From: Mammaliicoccus vitulinus
GTDB taxonomy: Bacteria > Bacillota > Bacilli > Staphylococcales > Staphylococcaceae
Reading direction: 5' to 3'
DNA: 64,000 nt
NCBI RefSeq assembly: GCF_029024305.1
Contig: NZ_CP118974.1
Location: 2,201,069 to 2,265,068, forward strand
Notes under the pieces: generated by a model
Databases searched by the model: none
What the model was told of the DNA's origin: nothing
What the model saw: only the letters and a program-made list of their open reading frames with translations
Shown here: in pieces, positions 34,124 to 43,286 of the stretch
Layout of the letters: the number at the start of each line of letters is the position of its first letter
Position numbering within the stretch: position 1 is the stretch's first letter
Position numbers and translations under genes: made by a program

Positions 34124-34369
34124 AATTTACCTCCTATGTAAAATTTCGACTAAATAACATTATACTATAGAAAAAAATTAATACTTCAACATTTAGTAAA
34201 TCGCAAAAAATTATTTTTGTAACCGAAATAAATGGTTAATTAGGCAACCTTTATCAATTCAGAAATTCTTCACTTATCTTATTTTTACAGTTTCTTAGTA
34301 TGACATTCATAATACGATGACATTTAATCGATATAATGGAGGTAATATCCAAAATTGGAGGCATTAAAA
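34124..34369. other. Divergent promoter region
   Basis: AT-rich spacer between the ABC exporter and the 5'-nucleotidase-like gene. No operator, repeat or RNA element was recognised in it. Confidence 0.4.
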
Positions 34370-35908
34370 ATGAAAGAAGTCGTAATACTAACAGTTAGTG
34401 ATATCCATGGTTATATCTTTCCAACAGATTATCAAGCATCTCATCAAGATTTACCGAAAGGTCTATTAAAAATAAAAACCATGATAGATAATATTAAAAA
34501 CAAGCATGAACATGTAATTGTGATGGATAATGGCGACTTTTTACAAGGTTCGCCGCTATGTTCATATTTATATTCTCAATTGCATTCAAGTAAAGATTTA
34601 AGTGATATATATAACAAAGTCGGCTTTGATTTTGCTGTAATTGGCAATCATGAATTTAATTATGGTTTACCTTATTTGTATGACACGCTCAATTCATTTA
34701 ATTTCCCTGTTTTATCCGCAAATATTTTAAAAGATAACCAACCATTTACAGGTCATGACGTTATTTATATTGATAAAAGCGATATAACAATTGGCGTTAT
34801 AGGGTTAACGACGCAATACATACCTAATTGGGAAAAACCCGAAACAATCGAAGCATTATCTTTTCAACCAGCTAAGGAAACAGCGTCTAAACTCATACAA
34901 GAAGTTCGAGATCTATCGGATATAGTTGTTGTATGCTATCACGGCGGATTTGAGAAAGACATTCAAACTGGCGAACCAACTGAATTAATCACTGGAGAGA
35001 ATGAAGGTTATGATTTACTTAATGAAGTAGAAGGAATAGATGTCTTAATTACTGGCCATCAACACCGCGAAATTGCTGAAAAAATAAACCAAACCGAAAT
35101 TATACAACCAGGTTCAAAAGGAGATTGTCTCGGCAAAATCACTTTAACAATCGACGAAACAACACATCAAATTTCCTCATCTCATAGTGAAATTTTATAT
35201 GTTAAAGAGGAAGAACCTAGCATTAATGTTGAAGATAAAGTATTAAAAATAAATGATGAAGTTAATGAATGGTTAGACCAAAACATCACCCATTTTTCAA
35301 CTCCAATGTATGTTGAAGATCATTTTACAGCAAGGACGAAACCACATCCTTTAATCAATTTATTAAATTATGTACAGATGGAAGCAAGCGGCGCAGATAT
35401 TTCAGCAACAGCTTTATTTGATTCGGCAACAGGTTTCGGAAATGCCGTCACAATGAGAGATATTATAAACAATTATCCGTTCCCAAACACATTCAATGTA
35501 CTTGAAGTAACTGGGTACGATTTAAAGCTAGCTTTAGAACGCTCTGCATCATATTTCGAGATTTCAAATAATGAACTGACCGTTAACCCAGCATTTCTAG
35601 AACCAAAACCACAACACTTCAACTACGATATGTTTGGCGGGTTATCTTATACATTAAATATTAGACAACCTATAGGAGAACGCGCTCAAAACATTTTAGT
35701 TAAAGGTAAACCTTTAGATATAAAATCAACATACAAAATAGTCATCAACAACTATAGATCTGTTGGTGGCGGCGGTTACCATATGTTTAATGCCAATCAA
35801 ATTGTAAAAGAAATACAACAAGAAGGTGCAGCATTAATCATTCAATATTTACAAAATCACTCGGTTGAATCCATACCAAATGTTTTGGATTTTGAAGTGG
35901 TGTATTAA
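34370..35908 (+). CDS. 5'-nucleotidase/cyclic phosphodiesterase family enzyme
   Basis: A 512-residue two-domain enzyme. The N-terminal metallophosphatase carries SDIHGY, MDNGDFLQGSP, GNHEFNYG, CYHGGFEKD and GHQHRE. The C-terminal 5'-nucleotidase domain carries NNYRSVGGGGYHMF. There is no signal peptide or LPxTG anchor, so it is cytoplasmic, unlike surface AdsA. ATG 34370 follows TTGGAGG. From memory, S. aureus has a related gene beside phnCDE, which also follow here, hinting at a shared role in phosphate-ester salvage. Confidence 0.85.
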   Translation: MKEVVILTVSDIHGYIFPTDYQASHQDLPKGLLKIKTMIDNIKNKHEHVIVMDNGDFLQGSPLCSYLYSQLHSSKDLSDIYNKVGFDFAVIGNHEFNYGLPYLYDTLNSFNFPVLSANILKDNQPFTGHDVIYIDKSDITIGVIGLTTQYIPNWEKPETIEALSFQPAKETASKLIQEVRDLSDIVVVCYHGGFEKDIQTGEPTELITGENEGYDLLNEVEGIDVLITGHQHREIAEKINQTEIIQPGSKGDCLGKITLTIDETTHQISSSHSEILYVKEEEPSINVEDKVLKINDEVNEWLDQNITHFSTPMYVEDHFTARTKPHPLINLLNYVQMEASGADISATALFDSATGFGNAVTMRDIINNYPFPNTFNVLEVTGYDLKLALERSASYFEISNNELTVNPAFLEPKPQHFNYDMFGGLSYTLNIRQPIGERAQNILVKGKPLDIKSTYKIVINNYRSVGGGGYHMFNANQIVKEIQQEGAALIIQYLQNHSVESIPNVLDFEVVY

Positions 35909-35990
35909 CTCAGGAATTGGTCAATGTCTTGGTATAAATGCTAATTTAAATATGTACAAAAACGACAATCTAAGTATGTACAAAAATGTC

Positions 35991-36565
35991 TTGGATTAAC
36001 TCTGGAATTAACTCACGACTTGGGCGATGTCTTGGATTTACTTCGGACTTAACTCACGACTTCGGCGATGTCTTGGATTAACTCAATACTTAACTCACGA
36101 CTTGGGCGATGTCTTGGATTAACTTCGGACTTAACTCACGACTTAGGCAATTTCTTGGATTAACTCCGGAATTAACTCACGACTTGAGCATTTTCTTGGA
36201 TTAACTCTGGACTTAACTCACGACTTGGGCAATTTCTTGGATTAACTCTGGACTTAACTCACGACTTGGGCAATTTCTTGGATTAACTTTGGACTTAACT
36301 CACGACTTCGACTATCTCTTGGATTAACTCTGGACTTAACTCACGACTTCGGCTTTTTCTTGGATTAACTTTGGACTTAACTCATGACTTAGGCAATTTC
36401 TTGGATTAACTCTGGACTTAACTCACGACTTGGGCAATTTCTTGGATTAACTTTGGACTTAACTCACGACTTCGCCTATGTTTTGGATTAACTCCGGAAT
36501 AAACTCACGACATAGGCTATGTCTTGGATTTACTCTGGACTTAACTCACGACTTGAGCAATGTCT
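35991..36565. repeat. 41-bp tandem array, TTGGATTAACT family, 14 units
   Basis: Fourteen 41-bp units, each with the imperfect dyad GTCTTGGATTAACT-N4-ACTTAACTCACGAC (10 of 14 pairs). The AC-rich 76 bp before it also contain two copies of TATGTACAAAAA. The same family in the opposite orientation is at 47888-48215. Confidence 0.9.
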
Positions 36566-36566
36566 G

Positions 36567-36600
36567 TACTGAACCCAAAAAGTTGAACTTTTTTAGTAAA
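36567..36600. mobile_element. Solo terminus of an IS150-type element
   Basis: TGTACTGAACCCAAAAAGTT is the typical end of IS3-family IS150-group elements. It abuts the last 41-bp repeat exactly. No transposase frame follows, so it is a remnant. Confidence 0.6.
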
Positions 36601-36677
36601 ATATTTGAATGAAACATGTAAAAAAGACAAAAAAACAAACCAAACGTTTGAATACGCTTGGTTTGTCCACGATCTGA

Positions 36678-36706
36678 AATGGTAGCTCTAGGAGCTACCA
36701 TTTTTC
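36678..36706. terminator. Hairpin, possible terminator
   Basis: AAATGGTAGCTC and GAGCTACCATTT form a perfect stem followed by T residues, 120 bp from the end of the secreted protein gene. Confidence 0.6.
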
Positions 36707-36734
36707 ATTTTTTTCTTTTAAATACATGATCTAT

Positions 36735-36760
36735 GTTGCAAGACTCACCAAACTTGCAAC
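36735..36760. repeat. Single unit of the GTTGC repeat
   Basis: One copy of GTTGC-N16-GCAAC with both family flanks (TTCTTTTAAATACATGAT on one side, ATTCAGACC on the other). This looks like the unexpanded form of the arrays at 29272, 48249 and 53035. Confidence 0.85.
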
Positions 36761-36824
36761 ATTCAGACCCCAATCCAGACCCCCGGCCCCACTACAATCC
36801 CAATCTCTTCACAAACCCCATCAC

Positions 36825-38360
36825 TTATGGTTGAACTGTTACTGGTTTTGTCACTACATTTGTACTGCCTTGTTTCAACCTAATGTTAGCGTTTCCAGAT
36901 ACGCCCTCTTTAACTTCAACTGTGAATGTAACTTGAGCATTGCCTTCACCATCAGTTTTGACTGCTGTTGGCTGACTATAACCATAATTACTCGCTTGTT
37001 GTCCGTCTAGACTAATCTTACCTATTTGTTGACCACCTTCAGTATACATTCCTAGCTTCAAATCATTAATTGTACTATTAATATCGTACCCATTTAATGT
37101 TGTTGTCACTTTGAAAGTTTCACCGCTTACTACTGACTCAGGATACTCTAAAGTAGCTGTACCTTGATTATTTCCCGGGTTATCATCGTCACCACCAGCA
37201 TTTTCTGGGCCTCCATAACTTCCCGGTGCAAAGGTTTCACTATTAAACCATTCGTAACCGTCTTTCGGTTGAGACCATGGTTCAGCTTGTGTTTCTTTAC
37301 TGTTCTCTGGTATTTCTGAGTCTAGTAATGTCGTTTCTTGATCTAATGTAATGCCTAATGCTTCAAATGTTGTATAATCTTCTTTTTTACCTAACCAAGT
37401 TGTTAAATTATTAAGTAACTTACCATTATCTTCTTCTTTAAATCCGTCATATGTTTTCTTTGTACTACCATTATCTTCTCTTTTATATTTAGGTGTAATA
37501 TCTTCAACCATTGAAGAATCCCCTATAAATGCTGCTTTACCTTTACCTACTTTAGAAACAGCTATGTATGCTCCTTCTTCTTTACCGCCACCATTATATA
37601 CACCTTGATCTACCGCATGACCCCATTTATCTGCTTCCGTTAAATTATCTGGTAAGTATGCGATACCTTTTGCAATTTTAGGATTGGTAACCGCTAATGT
37701 TGAACCTGCATGCATCGATACGGATTGAACACCTTCGCCAAGACCTAATCCTTCTTCACCTTGCACGATATCCGTTGCTTTAACGTTATTTAATGCATTA
37801 TATCTAAATCTTACACCAAAATTTTCTGATAACCAGTCAGAATTAGTAACGCCTTGCATCGCTTCTGAATTTTTTTCAGCTTCAGTCATATTTTTAGTTA
37901 TGTCATCATACGCGCCTCGTCTGTAACCGTTCATGATTTCAGATGAATCAATTCTGTTATAGTTACGGTCTGCATTATAATGATCGGAAATGAATATGAC
38001 ACTTCCTCCATTTTTAACGTAATCTAAAATGGCTTGCTGTTCAGTTGATTTAAATGGAATGTTTGCTTCAGGTATGACAAGTATAGACGTCTCGATTAAA
38101 CTATCCGCTGTAATACCTGATTGATCTCGTAATTCTTTAACTTGGTAACCTTGATTAGCAATTGAATTGGCATAATCTGAAAATGCACCATCTATCACCC
38201 AATCAGCAGCTCCAGCAGTTTGCCCGTGCGTATTATCTACTAGAACTTGCCCATTACTATTATCACCAATAACTGGCGCTTCACCCGCATACGCGACTTC
38301 AGTTGATAATGTTGCAATAGAAACCATACCGATTAAAGCTAACTTTTTAAAATAAGACAT
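36825..38360 (-). CDS. Secreted protein with GATase-like domain, unknown role
   Basis: A 511-residue exported protein. The signal peptide (residues 1-25) ends in TEVAYAGEA. Residues 35-340 resemble a class-I glutamine-amidotransferase-like flavodoxin fold (VLVDNTHGQTAGAADW, ILDYVKNGGSVIFISDHYN, GKGKAAFIGDSS). A Gly/Asn/Asp-rich linker near residue 395 leads to an Ig-like beta domain (residues 405-511) with no LPxTG motif, so it is probably released. I do not recognise the exact family. Similar text occurs in Bacillus exoproteins fused to nuclease domains, but no nuclease motif is visible here. Confidence 0.6.
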   Translation of the reverse strand: MSYFKKLALIGMVSIATLSTEVAYAGEAPVIGDNSNGQVLVDNTHGQTAGAADWVIDGAFSDYANSIANQGYQVKELRDQSGITADSLIETSILVIPEANIPFKSTEQQAILDYVKNGGSVIFISDHYNADRNYNRIDSSEIMNGYRRGAYDDITKNMTEAEKNSEAMQGVTNSDWLSENFGVRFRYNALNNVKATDIVQGEEGLGLGEGVQSVSMHAGSTLAVTNPKIAKGIAYLPDNLTEADKWGHAVDQGVYNGGGKEEGAYIAVSKVGKGKAAFIGDSSMVEDITPKYKREDNGSTKKTYDGFKEEDNGKLLNNLTTWLGKKEDYTTFEALGITLDQETTLLDSEIPENSKETQAEPWSQPKDGYEWFNSETFAPGSYGGPENAGGDDDNPGNNQGTATLEYPESVVSGETFKVTTTLNGYDINSTINDLKLGMYTEGGQQIGKISLDGQQASNYGYSQPTAVKTDGEGNAQVTFTVEVKEGVSGNANIRLKQGSTNVVTKPVTVQP

Positions 38361-38502
38361 TGTGACACTCCTTTATCTTTGATAATTCCATTTTAGTTTA
38401 AAAAAATTAAAATAAATGAAAATTAACTATATTTTACATCAAAATACATATAACTTTATTGTACTTCATATACATAACAGAACTTTTACATAGTTTACCA
38501 AT

Positions 38503-38532
38503 TTCAAACAAAATATGTATTTTTAGTATGAT
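38503..38532 (+). promoter_or_regulatory. phnD promoter
   Basis: TTCAAA (38503-38508), an 18-bp spacer and TATGAT (38527-38532), about 50 bp before the phnD start. The rest of the 220-bp divergent region is AT-rich and shows no clear operator. Confidence 0.5.
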
Positions 38533-38581
38533 AGCATTTCATATGTAGGACATTAGAATACATATTCGGAGGCGGAATTTT

Positions 38582-39538
38582 ATGAGGGAAAAGAAGTATG
38601 TGAGTCGCCTATTCATCTTTTTACTAGGCGCAATTTTTGTATTAGCAGCATGCGGCAATGGGGAATCTAGCATCGAATCAAAGACATCGGGTAACAAAAA
38701 AGGTGGAGACTACAAGCCTAAAGAATTAACAGTACAATTCGTACCTTCTCAAAATGCAGATACGTTAGAAGCTAAAGCGAAACCATTAGAGAAGTTACTA
38801 TCAGATGAATTGGGTATTCCAGTCAAAGTATCTGTATCAACAAATTACAATACTATTGTAGAAGCCATGAAATCTAAAAAGGTAGATGTAGGGTTTTTAC
38901 CGCCAACAGCATATACTTTAGCGCATGATCAAAAAGCAGCGGATGTGTTATTACAAGCACAACGTTACGGCGTTAAAAAAGATGGTTCAAACAGCGATGA
39001 ATTAGTCGATGAGTATAAATCACAATTCATTGTGAAAAAAGGATCAGGCATTAAATCTTTAAAAGATATGAAAGGTAAGAAAATAGCATTACAAGATGTT
39101 TCATCAACTGCTGGTTACACGTATCCTGTAGCTGAATTAATAGATGCAGGTATTGACCCAATGAATGATATGGATATTACCAATATGAAAGGTCATGACC
39201 AAGCAATTATCGCATTATTAAATGGAGATGTTGACGTAGCCGTTACATTCCAAGATGCACGAAACATTTTAAAGAAAGACCAACCTAACGTATTTAAAGA
39301 TACTGAAATTGTTAAATTAACAGAACCTATTCCAAATGACACGATCTCAGTTCGCAGTGATATGGATAACAAATGGCGCGATAAATTAAACAAAGCATTT
39401 AAAGATATCGCAAAAACAGACAAAGGCCATGATATTGTAAGTGAAGTTTATAGCCATGAAGGTTACGTAGATAGTAAAGACTCTAAATTTGATATCGTGC
39501 GTGACTACGGTAAAAAAGTTAATGATAACGAAAAATAA
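38582..39538 (+). CDS. phnD: Phosphonate/phosphite ABC transporter binding lipoprotein
   Basis: A 318-residue substrate-binding lipoprotein with lipobox VLAACGNG and a PhnD/SsuA-like fold. Diagnostic text is VQFVPSQNADTLEAKAKPLEKLL and DVGFLPPTAYTLAHDQ, and VSSTAGYTYPVAELID lines the anion site. It delivers phosphonates, phosphite or phosphate esters to PhnE. It is the first gene of phnDCEE. An imperfect hairpin follows it and may limit downstream expression. Confidence 0.85.
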   Translation: MREKKYVSRLFIFLLGAIFVLAACGNGESSIESKTSGNKKGGDYKPKELTVQFVPSQNADTLEAKAKPLEKLLSDELGIPVKVSVSTNYNTIVEAMKSKKVDVGFLPPTAYTLAHDQKAADVLLQAQRYGVKKDGSNSDELVDEYKSQFIVKKGSGIKSLKDMKGKKIALQDVSSTAGYTYPVAELIDAGIDPMNDMDITNMKGHDQAIIALLNGDVDVAVTFQDARNILKKDQPNVFKDTEIVKLTEPIPNDTISVRSDMDNKWRDKLNKAFKDIAKTDKGHDIVSEVYSHEGYVDSKDSKFDIVRDYGKKVNDNEK

Positions 39539-39561
39539 GATTTAAGCATAAATATTCTAAT

Positions 39562-39601
39562 ATAAAGGCTCAGCTCCTATTTAGCGAGTTGGGCTCTTTA
39601 T
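39562..39601 (+). terminator. Intercistronic hairpin between phnD and phnC
   Basis: ATAAAGGCTCAGCTC and GAGTTGGGCTCTTTAT form an imperfect stem followed by TTTA. It probably acts as a partial terminator or mRNA stabiliser, making the binding protein more abundant than the membrane parts. Confidence 0.6.
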
Positions 39602-39621
39602 TTACATGAAAGGTGATTCGT

Positions 39622-40395
39622 ATGAGTCAAATAGAATTTAAAAACGTTACAAAAGTATATAAAAATGGGCATAAAGGCCTCGATAACATTAATTTAAATA
39701 TAGAAAAAGGCGATTTTGCAGTCATTGTAGGTTTGTCTGGTGCAGGTAAATCCACCCTCCTTCGATCAATCAATCGACTTCATGATATTACAGATGGAGA
39801 AATCATCATCGAAGGTAAATCTATTACGAAAGCTACTGGTAAAAATTTATTGGCGATGAGACGTAATATCGGCATGATTTTCCAACATTTCAATTTAGTG
39901 AAACGTTCTTCTGTAATTAGAAATGTGCTAAGTGGTCGCGTAGGCTATCACCCCACTTGGAAAATGGTACTTAGCATGTTTCCTAAAGAGGATAAGCGTA
40001 AAGCATTAGAAGCATTAGATAGAGTCAACATTTTAGAAAAAGCTTTTAGTCGATCAGATGAATTATCTGGCGGTCAGCAACAAAGAATTTCTATTGCACG
40101 TGCCCTTTGCCAAGAAACATCTATTATACTCGCTGATGAACCAGTTGCTTCATTGGATCCACTCACTACTAAACAAGTTATGGACGATTTAAAGCGCATC
40201 AATGAAGAGCTTGGTATCACGATTATTATAAATCTACATTTTGTGGATTTAGCCCGTGAATACGGTTCTCGCATAATCGGATTACGTGCTGGAGAATTAG
40301 TGTTTGACGGCCCTACTTCTGAAGCAAACGACGACACATTCGCAGAAATATACGGACGTCATATTAAAAGTGATGAAAAGTTAGGGGTGAAATAA
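39622..40395 (+). CDS. phnC: Phosphonate ABC transporter ATP-binding protein
   Basis: A 257-residue ATPase with Walker [11 protein letters not shown]-loop [11 protein letters not shown], signature LSGGQQQR and Walker [13 protein letters not shown], characteristic of PhnC. ATG 39622 follows AAAGGTG. Its stop overlaps the phnE start by one base (TAATG). Confidence 0.9.
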   Translation: MSQIEFKNVTKVYKNGHKGLDNINLNIEKGDFAVIVGLSGAGKSTLLRSINRLHDITDGEIIIEGKSITKATGKNLLAMRRNIGMIFQHFNLVKRSSVIRNVLSGRVGYHPTWKMVLSMFPKEDKRKALEALDRVNILEKAFSRSDELSGGQQQRISIARALCQETSIILADEPVASLDPLTTKQVMDDLKRINEELGITIIINLHFVDLAREYGSRIIGLRAGELVFDGPTSEANDDTFAEIYGRHIKSDEKLGVK

Positions 40396-41192
40396 TGGAT
40401 AAGGAACAAGATCATTTAGAACCTTATTTGGAACGTAAATCTTCCCTAAAACACTTATTTGCAATAGTAATAGTAGCCGTTTTAGTTATATGGAGCTTTT
40501 TATATACGAAATTTAGCTTAGGTGACTTAATGTATGGCATTCCTCAAATGCTGGAACTCTTTAAAAACATGTTTCCACCAGATATAAGTTATTTATCAAA
40601 TATTACAAAGCCAATGTTAGACACAATTCGTATGGCCATTGTCGGTACTTTCATCGGGGCGATCATATCCATTCCTATTTCTATGCTATGTGCCAACAAT
40701 GTTATCAAATCAACCTGGATCTCTGTTCCATGTCGATTTATTTTAAACATTGTGAGAACAATCCCTGATTTATTATTGGCAGCCGTCTTTGTAGCTATTT
40801 TTGGTATTGGTCAAATTCCAGGTATTTTAGCCATTATCATTTTATCTATCAGCATTATTTCTAAACTGATGTATGAGTCTTTAGAAAGTATTGATGACGG
40901 TCCTTTAGAAGCGATGACAGCAGTAGGTGCAAACAAGCTCAAATGGATTACATATGCTGTTATCCCACAAGCAATCGCACCATATATGTCTTATGTATTA
41001 TACGCATTTGAAATCAACATACGAGCAGCAGCCGTACTTGGTTTAGTTGGTGCCGGTGGTATTGGTTTGTATTACGATCAAACATTAGGTTTATTCCAAT
41101 ATCAAAAGACATTCACAATCATTCTCGTAACGCTTATTATCGTAGTCATTATAGATATCATTAGCACGAAAGTGAGGGAGAAACTCGTATGA
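40395..41192 (+). CDS. phnE: Phosphonate ABC transporter permease 1
   Basis: A 265-residue permease with six TM helices and the EAA-loop text EAMTAVGANKLKWITYAVIPQ. It shows PhnE features such as NIRAAAVLGLVGAGGIGLYYD near the C-terminus. It overlaps the second permease gene by 4 bp (ATGA). The two permeases should form a heterodimer with PhnC. Confidence 0.88.
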   Translation: MDKEQDHLEPYLERKSSLKHLFAIVIVAVLVIWSFLYTKFSLGDLMYGIPQMLELFKNMFPPDISYLSNITKPMLDTIRMAIVGTFIGAIISIPISMLCANNVIKSTWISVPCRFILNIVRTIPDLLLAAVFVAIFGIGQIPGILAIIILSISIISKLMYESLESIDDGPLEAMTAVGANKLKWITYAVIPQAIAPYMSYVLYAFEINIRAAAVLGLVGAGGIGLYYDQTLGLFQYQKTFTIILVTLIIVVIIDIISTKVREKLV

Positions 41193-41998
41193 CAAACAAA
41201 ACAAATCGACTTCAGTCCCCTACTCAAAAAAACAATATATTATATCGCTGGTTATCATCCATTATCGTCTTAATCCTATTAATTTGGGCATTCTTAGGTA
41301 TCCCTGCATTTGAAATTAAAGAGCAATCCGGAACAATTATGCGTTCAATTTTAGATGGCTTGATCCATCCAGATTGGTCTTATGTATACATACCTGAAGG
41401 CGAGGATTTATTACGCGGACTTTTAGAAACATTCGCAATCGCAGTAATTAGTACATTTTTATCAGCAATATTCTGTATACCATTAGCTTTTATAGCTGCA
41501 AAAAACATGGTCAAATCCAAAGCCGTTTCCAGCACAAGTAAATTTATTTTAAGCGTCATCCGTGTATTCCCAGAAATCGTTATGGCAATTATTTTTATAA
41601 AAGCAGTCGGACCAGGATCATTTTCAGGTGTGCTCGCATTAGGAATTCACTCAATCGGTATGATGGGTAAATTATTTGCAGAAGACCTCGAAAATTTAGA
41701 TTTAAGTCCTACTGAATCATTAGTAGCCAGTGGTGCAAACTCCATTAAAACATTAATGTTTGCAGTAGTTCCTCAAATCTTACCATCCTATATTTCGTTA
41801 GTATTGTATCGATTCGAGCTCAACTTGAGATCAGCATCCATTTTAGGCTTAATCGGAGCAGGTGGTATCGGAACACCATTAATATTTGCACTACAAACAA
41901 GAACATGGGATCGCGTAGGTATCATACTCATTGGGTTAGTGATTATGGTAGCAGTGATAGATATCATTTCAGGTAAAATAAGAAAGAAATTAGTTTAA
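41189..41998 (+). CDS. phnE: Phosphonate ABC transporter permease 2
   Basis: A 269-residue PhnE paralogue (TESLVASGANSIKTLMFAVVPQ, LRSASILGLIGAGGIGTPLI). A longer loop between the first two helices (PEGEDLLRGLLETF) distinguishes it from permease 1. It is the last gene of the operon. No C-P lyase genes accompany it, so uptake of phosphite or phosphonate for cleavage elsewhere, or of phosphate esters, is likely. Confidence 0.88.
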   Translation: MTNKTNRLQSPTQKNNILYRWLSSIIVLILLIWAFLGIPAFEIKEQSGTIMRSILDGLIHPDWSYVYIPEGEDLLRGLLETFAIAVISTFLSAIFCIPLAFIAAKNMVKSKAVSSTSKFILSVIRVFPEIVMAIIFIKAVGPGSFSGVLALGIHSIGMMGKLFAEDLENLDLSPTESLVASGANSIKTLMFAVVPQILPSYISLVLYRFELNLRSASILGLIGAGGIGTPLIFALQTRTWDRVGIILIGLVIMVAVIDIISGKIRKKLV

Positions 41999-42110
41999 GT
42001 TGAGCATTGTTGTTATTAACTCAGTCATTATCTTATATAACGAAAAATCCAACTGACTCAGCAGTTGGAATTTTTTGGGTTTTTGGTGCGATTTGGGTTG
42101 GATTTCGCTC

Positions 42111-42330
42111 GAATCGCACGATATCTTCTGAGTCTTCGTGCGTTTTCCCCATATTTTACCAGAATCGCACGATATCTTTTGAGTCTTTGTGCATTTTATC
42201 CAGATTTTACCAAAATCGCACAATATCTTTTGAGTCTTCGTGCGTTTTATCCATATTTTTCCATAATCGCACAATATCTTCTGAGTCTTCGTGCGCTTTA
42301 TCCAGATTTTACCAAAATCGCACGATATCT
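42111..42330. repeat. 51-bp tandem array, 5 units
   Basis: Five copies of ATCGCACRATATCTTYTGAG start every 51 bp from 42111; each has the dyad CGCAC-N18-GTGCG. It is the inverse orientation of the arrays at 3528 and 21003 and lies between convergent genes. Confidence 0.9.
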
Positions 42331-42340
42331 TGATATGCTC

Positions 42341-42386
42341 CCTTCAAAGTTTTTTTTTCTTACTGTCCACTTTGAAGGACGTTTTT
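42341..42386 (+). terminator. Terminator after phnE
   Basis: CCTTCAAAGT pairs with ACTTTGAAGG around a T-rich loop and is followed by TTTTT. Confidence 0.55.
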
Positions 42387-42407
42387 AAATCTCAGTATTT
42401 TTGTATT

Positions 42408-43145
42408 TCAAAACTCTTTTTTTCTTGCTTTAACTAGCAGAAATGGAGGGTATTGTTTCAAACTATTTATTTTGTCTTCATCATAATATTTAAATACTTC
42501 TTCTGATTGTCCAAGGTCCTTTACACATTCAATTTCCAGACCGTGACCAATTAAACTATTAAAAATAGTCTCAATTGTATGATGATATTTAACTACATTT
42601 TTACCAAGCCAGTTAGCAGATCGTATTGATTCATCAAAATAATTTTCCATCCGTAAATATACACCGTTTTCATCTTGTTTTTTTACTTCTGGATCCATAG
42701 TCGCTGTTTGTATAGGGTGCTCCATAGTAAATAAAATAACGCCCCCATTATTTAGCAATTGGCTTAATTTTTGACAACATTTTCTAAAATCCTCTATATA
42801 ATGAAATACAAGTGATGACACAATAACATCAAACTTTTCTTCTGTATTAAATGCCATAAATTCTGTGTGATGTAGTGTCACTGGCATTGATTTAAATTTC
42901 TTGCGACTTTCATTAATCATATTTTGAGATTGTTCTACACCAGTTATATGTTTAGGGTTATGTGTAAGAATATAACTTATTAAATTCCCCATTCCACAGC
43001 CTATATCAAGAATATTTTGGTTTTCTAAATTAGGCATTAGTCTTTTCATTTCAGGCATTTCAACAACCTCATTATAACTTAAAGGATTGTTTCTCTTACT
43101 TTTATAACCTTTAAAAAATTCCGGATCATCATAAATATTAGTCAT
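42408..43145 (-). CDS. Class I SAM-dependent methyltransferase
   Basis: A 245-residue methyltransferase. SAM motif I is NILDIGCGMGNLISY, motif II the acidic GVEQSQNM, then FDVIVSSLVFHYIEDF and GGVILFTMEHP. The N-terminus (YDDPEFFKGYKSKRNNPLSYNEVVE) fits small-molecule methyltransferases of the UbiE/YcgJ kind. The substrate is unknown. It is a single gene with an AAAGGGGG ribosome binding site. Confidence 0.75.
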   Translation of the reverse strand: MTNIYDDPEFFKGYKSKRNNPLSYNEVVEMPEMKRLMPNLENQNILDIGCGMGNLISYILTHNPKHITGVEQSQNMINESRKKFKSMPVTLHHTEFMAFNTEEKFDVIVSSLVFHYIEDFRKCCQKLSQLLNNGGVILFTMEHPIQTATMDPEVKKQDENGVYLRMENYFDESIRSANWLGKNVVKYHHTIETIFNSLIGHGLEIECVKDLGQSEEVFKYYDEDKINSLKQYPPFLLVKARKKEF

Positions 43146-43242
43146 AAGTATATCCCCCCTTTATGTATTAAGTATATAGATAAATAGCATAAAAGATAAA
43201 CTTATATCTATATTTTTAATATGATATAGCTACACAAGCCCC

Positions 43243-43286
43243 AAAAATAAATAACGCCTACCATCGTTTGGTAGGCGTTATTTTTA
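43243..43286 (-). terminator. adcA terminator
   Basis: AATAACGCCTACC and GGTAGGCGTTATT form a perfect stem with A/T flanks; it overlaps the adcA stop. Confidence 0.85.

Noticed and set aside
41990-42388. Open frames through the 51-bp repeats (17-residue periodic peptides such as KTQKILCDFGKIW)
   Set aside because: 51 is a multiple of three, so any open frame repeats. Frames are open on both strands, lack ribosome binding sites and lie between terminators of convergent genes. The same applies to frames at 3501-3725 and 20968-21195.
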